Positions 39,940 through 41,811 of a DNA stretch of 41,811 bases are shown here, piece by piece. The stretch is from Candidatus Parvarchaeota archaeon. GTDB taxonomy: Archaea; Nanobdellota; Nanobdellia; WJKC01. Under the pieces are notes generated by a model. It had not been told where the DNA came from. It made no database searches and saw nothing but the letters and a program-made list of their open reading frames with translations. Numbering within the stretch: the first letter of the stretch is position 1; each line of letters opens with the position of its first letter. The stretch spans positions 1-41,811 of the forward strand of contig JAUWZX010000005.1 in the NCBI GenBank assembly GCA_030615175.1, written 5' to 3'. The position numbers were made by a program, and so were the translations under genes.

Positions 39940-40026
39940 CTATGGCGTGAATTGCAGGTCTTTGGGATGGTAATCCTTAAATCCTTCTACAATGTATGCT
40001 ACAACTTTCTCCCTGCCTTGTTTCAT
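39940..40026 (-). pseudogene. Duplicated C-terminal tail as a 28-codon mini-frame
   Basis: The frame from ATG 40026 overlaps the TGA of the 253-residue gene as ATGA. It encodes a peptide ending VEGFKDYHPKDLQFTP, almost the same as the end of that gene's product (VKGFYDFHPKDLQFTSE). It results from the 86-bp tandem duplication at 39946-40117. It could be translated by re-initiation, but more likely it is the displaced original 3' end. Confidence 0.6.
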
Positions 40027-40031
40027 TCTGA
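39946..40031. repeat. 86-bp tandem duplication, copy 1
   Basis: Similar to 40032-40117 in direct orientation with no gap. The first 25 bases are identical and later ones diverge moderately. The unit is not a multiple of three, so the two copies lie in different frames. Confidence 0.85.
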
Positions 40032-40784
40032 CGTGAATTGCAGGTCTTTGGGATGGAAATCATAAAATCCTTTTACAATGTATGCTATCTCTTTCTTTTT
40101 GCCTGGTTTTACTCTCACCTTGCCTAATGATAATTGAGTATATTCCCTCCCTTCATGCTTTTCTTTTTTTCCAAGTTTTACTTTTTCATCGCTTTTCATT
40201 ATTTCAAATCCTTCTGGCAGGAAGTCCTTAACATTAATTTTTATCATGTTTTTTCCAATGTTTTCTACAGTAAGGACTATCTTGAACTCGCCTGATTTAC
40301 CTTCGATTGGGATTATTTCTTTTCCTGTCCTGAAACTCATTATCGGCTTATGCTTTTTAATTAATTCCTCAACTTCTTCGCTTAGTATTTCTTGCGATTC
40401 TCCTCTGTTTATTAAGTATTCGTTTATTTTTTCTGCTTCATATTTAATGAATTCAGCCATGTCTTTCCTAATATCTTTTTCCTTTATGTTTTGAATTCTG
40501 TAAACAGCTTCTTTGAATTCCCTTCCACCTTCTTTCCATAAGTTAGTTAGTTCCTTTGCTTGTCCAATGAATATTAATTCGTATAATCCTTTCATTGCCT
40601 GGTTTATTCTTTTAGCATTGCCTTTATAAATTATTTTTATTAATGCATTAATTAATTCTGCGTATAATTCACTGATTAACGCTTTCTTCTTCCCTCTTGC
40701 TTCTAAGCCTCTTGCGCTCATTTGAATTATTGTTTTAAAAGTATTAATTAATTTTTCAACTCCTTCAGCATCAAGTTTCTTCAT
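40023..40784 (-). CDS. Helical plus beta-sandwich protein, 253 residues
   Basis: Residues about 1-150 are helical and charged (KKALISELYAELINALIKII; DMAEFIKYEAEKINEYL). Residues about 165-253 look like an Ig-like/DUF11-type beta domain (KIVLTVENIGKNMIKINVKD, LPEGFEI, YTQLSLGKVRVKPGKK). There is no signal peptide or membrane span, which is odd for such a beta domain, so it may act on the cytoplasmic side. The 3' end carries a tandem duplication, see 39946-40117. No family recognised. Confidence 0.7.
   Translation of the reverse strand: MKKLDAEGVEKLINTFKTIIQMSARGLEARGKKKALISELYAELINALIKIIYKGNAKRINQAMKGLYELIFIGQAKELTNLWKEGGREFKEAVYRIQNIKEKDIRKDMAEFIKYEAEKINEYLINRGESQEILSEEVEELIKKHKPIMSFRTGKEIIPIEGKSGEFKIVLTVENIGKNMIKINVKDFLPEGFEIMKSDEKVKLGKKEKHEGREYTQLSLGKVRVKPGKKKEIAYIVKGFYDFHPKDLQFTSE
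40032..40117. repeat. 86-bp tandem duplication, copy 2 (inside the 253-residue gene)
   Basis: This copy encodes the current C-terminus (about KKEIAYIVKGFYDFHPKDLQ) of the 253-residue protein and directly follows copy 1. Confidence 0.85.
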
Positions 40785-40831
40785 GGCTTTCTTTAATTCA
40801 GAAATTACTTTGTCCGAACTTGTTTTAGTTA

Positions 40832-41811
40832 TTATTTTTTTTTTAATTCTTCTACTAACTTCTTTTTATCTTTAGGTAGGAAGTCAACTAGTAATGGTTT
40901 ATTACAATGAGGACAGTAAGACGCGTTTTCACCTACTCTTTTTTTACAATAAGGGCATGATTTGCCTCCTTTCTTTATCTTGTAAAGTACAACTTCGGCA
41001 GCGCCTTTACATACAGGACAATGTAATTCCCTTCTTACTTCCCTTTTTCCATTCCGTTCTCTTATTTTTGATAATGCAAAGAACCTCCAATTACACTTCC
41101 CGCAAACGTATTTAAAAACGTAATCCTTAACTCCTTGTTTTTCAAGTAATTCAAGTACGCTCTTATTTCTTTCAGTTATTTCCTTGCTTAATCCATCTAA
41201 TTTGCCTTCATTTACTTTCTGCCCGCGCTCCTTCATAATTAAAAACTTTTTAAATCTTATAGAGTCCTCAATTAACATTAACAGGTTTTCGAAAAACTTA
41301 GTAACATTCATTCTATGAGTAACTCTTTCTACTCCAGTGCCGTAACTTTCTACTTCAGTTTCGTAAGGGCGATGCCCAAGATAACGATGATATTTAATAG
41401 ATGTTTGCTGCTTTACGTAATACTTATGCAGTCTTTTTAGTTTGACTTTTGATGTTTCAAGCTTACTTATTTTTCTTGTCTTTTCTGTATTAATCTTGTC
41501 CTGGTCAATTGAACCGTCAGCCTTTAGTGGCACTTCCTTCTCAACTCTCTCTCTTTCCTTCCTTCTCTTCCTTGATTCCTTTAGCCTTGTTGCTGGCGGC
41601 GCTCCAAACGGTTCTCCCAGAGGAAGTCTTTCAATTCTTTCTTTGGTGGCTGGTCTTGCCTTTGATAAACTAAGCTTGCTAAACAACTTAATAACCGAAA
41701 TCACTCCAATAACAACCATTATAAAAGTAATCACGCCCTGACCCATCTGACTAGCAATACCAGCCATAGTAAAACTAGCAAAAGTAAGCAAAACCCAAGC
41801 AGAAAACTCAC
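40832..41811 (-). CDS. Membrane-anchored double zinc-ribbon protein (5' end may lie outside the window)
   Basis: The frame stays open to the right edge, so the N-terminus is uncertain. In-window starts are TTG 41791 and ATG 41767. One or two hydrophobic segments (AWVLLTFASFTMAGIA; GVITFIMVVIGVISVIKLF) come first, then a long basic helical region (RKRRKERERVEK). Near the C-terminus are two zinc ribbons: CGKC with HCPVC, and CPYC with YCPHC. The zinc ribbons are on the side of the basic region, so probably cytoplasmic. Neighbours suggest an accessory factor of the surface system; no family recognised. Confidence 0.75.
   Translation of the reverse strand, partial: EFSAWVLLTFASFTMAGIASQMGQGVITFIMVVIGVISVIKLFSKLSLSKARPATKERIERLPLGEPFGAPPATRLKESRKRRKERERVEKEVPLKADGSIDQDKINTEKTRKISKLETSKVKLKRLHKYYVKQQTSIKYHRYLGHRPYETEVESYGTGVERVTHRMNVTKFFENLLMLIEDSIRFKKFLIMKERGQKVNEGKLDGLSKEITERNKSVLELLEKQGVKDYVFKYVCGKCNWRFFALSKIRERNGKREVRRELHCPVCKGAAEVVLYKIKKGGKSCPYCKKRVGENASYCPHCNKPLLVDFLPKDKKKLVEELKKK

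Overview
The window reads as a piece of an archaeal chromosome, most likely from a small-genome DPANN-type lineage (Woesearchaeota/Pacearchaeota-like). Evidence: gene-dense AT-rich DNA, TATA-like boxes 25-30 nt upstream of start codons with little or no leader, archaeal class III (pilin-type) signal peptides, an archaeal pilus/archaellum-type secretion ATPase with its polytopic platform protein, tandem ArsA/Get3-like ATPase halves, and an intein. All calls come from reading the sequence and translations by eye; no database search was run, so the lineage and the distant family calls are inference.

Region 1 (1-3.8 kb) is a defence island. It holds a small HNH protein, a 5-methylcytosine DNA methyltransferase, a convergent HNH-type restriction endonuclease whose 3' end overlaps the methylase, a winged-helix regulator overlapping the start of the endonuclease gene, and a Mig-type T:G mismatch DNA glycosylase. 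The regulator start lies within an array of TTAACAT half-sites that brackets a TATA box, which suggests autoregulation of endonuclease expression. Region 2 (3.8-6.4 kb) holds small ORFs and a secreted lipoprotein with thrombospondin-like and lamin-tail-like domains. Region 3 (6.4-11.7 kb) is accessory. It has a tandem ArsA/Get3-like ATPase, a fusion of an HExxxH metallopeptidase-like domain to a nucleotidyltransferase, and several unknown genes. A roughly 60-bp direct repeat of a gene 3' end brackets one block of it.

Region 4 (11.7-36.9 kb) is the centre of the window: a roughly 25-kb minus-strand gene run with overlapping or near-abutting genes. It starts with a secretion ATPase (P-loop split by a 326-residue intein) and a TadC/FlaJ-like platform protein. 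Then follow about sixteen proteins with type IV prepilin-like N-termini, from 43 to 1044 residues, and a 1574-residue Sec-secreted cysteine-rich protein at the end. Two large pilin-like proteins are paralogues that carry a transglutaminase-like core. Two others (794 and 1044 residues) share a conserved Cys-containing N-terminal domain. Three small Cys-rich pilins are paralogues, two of them identical over 115 bp. I read this as one surface-filament or secretion apparatus with many exotic minor pilins. No prepilin peptidase is visible in the window.

Region 5 (36.9-41.8 kb) carries probable accessory parts: two plus-strand coiled-coil proteins (the first with an apparent AUC start codon), three paralogous polytopic membrane proteins, a helical plus beta-sandwich protein with an 86-bp tandemly duplicated 3' end, and a membrane-anchored double zinc-ribbon protein that runs to the window edge. 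No rRNA, tRNA, CRISPR array or insertion sequence was seen.
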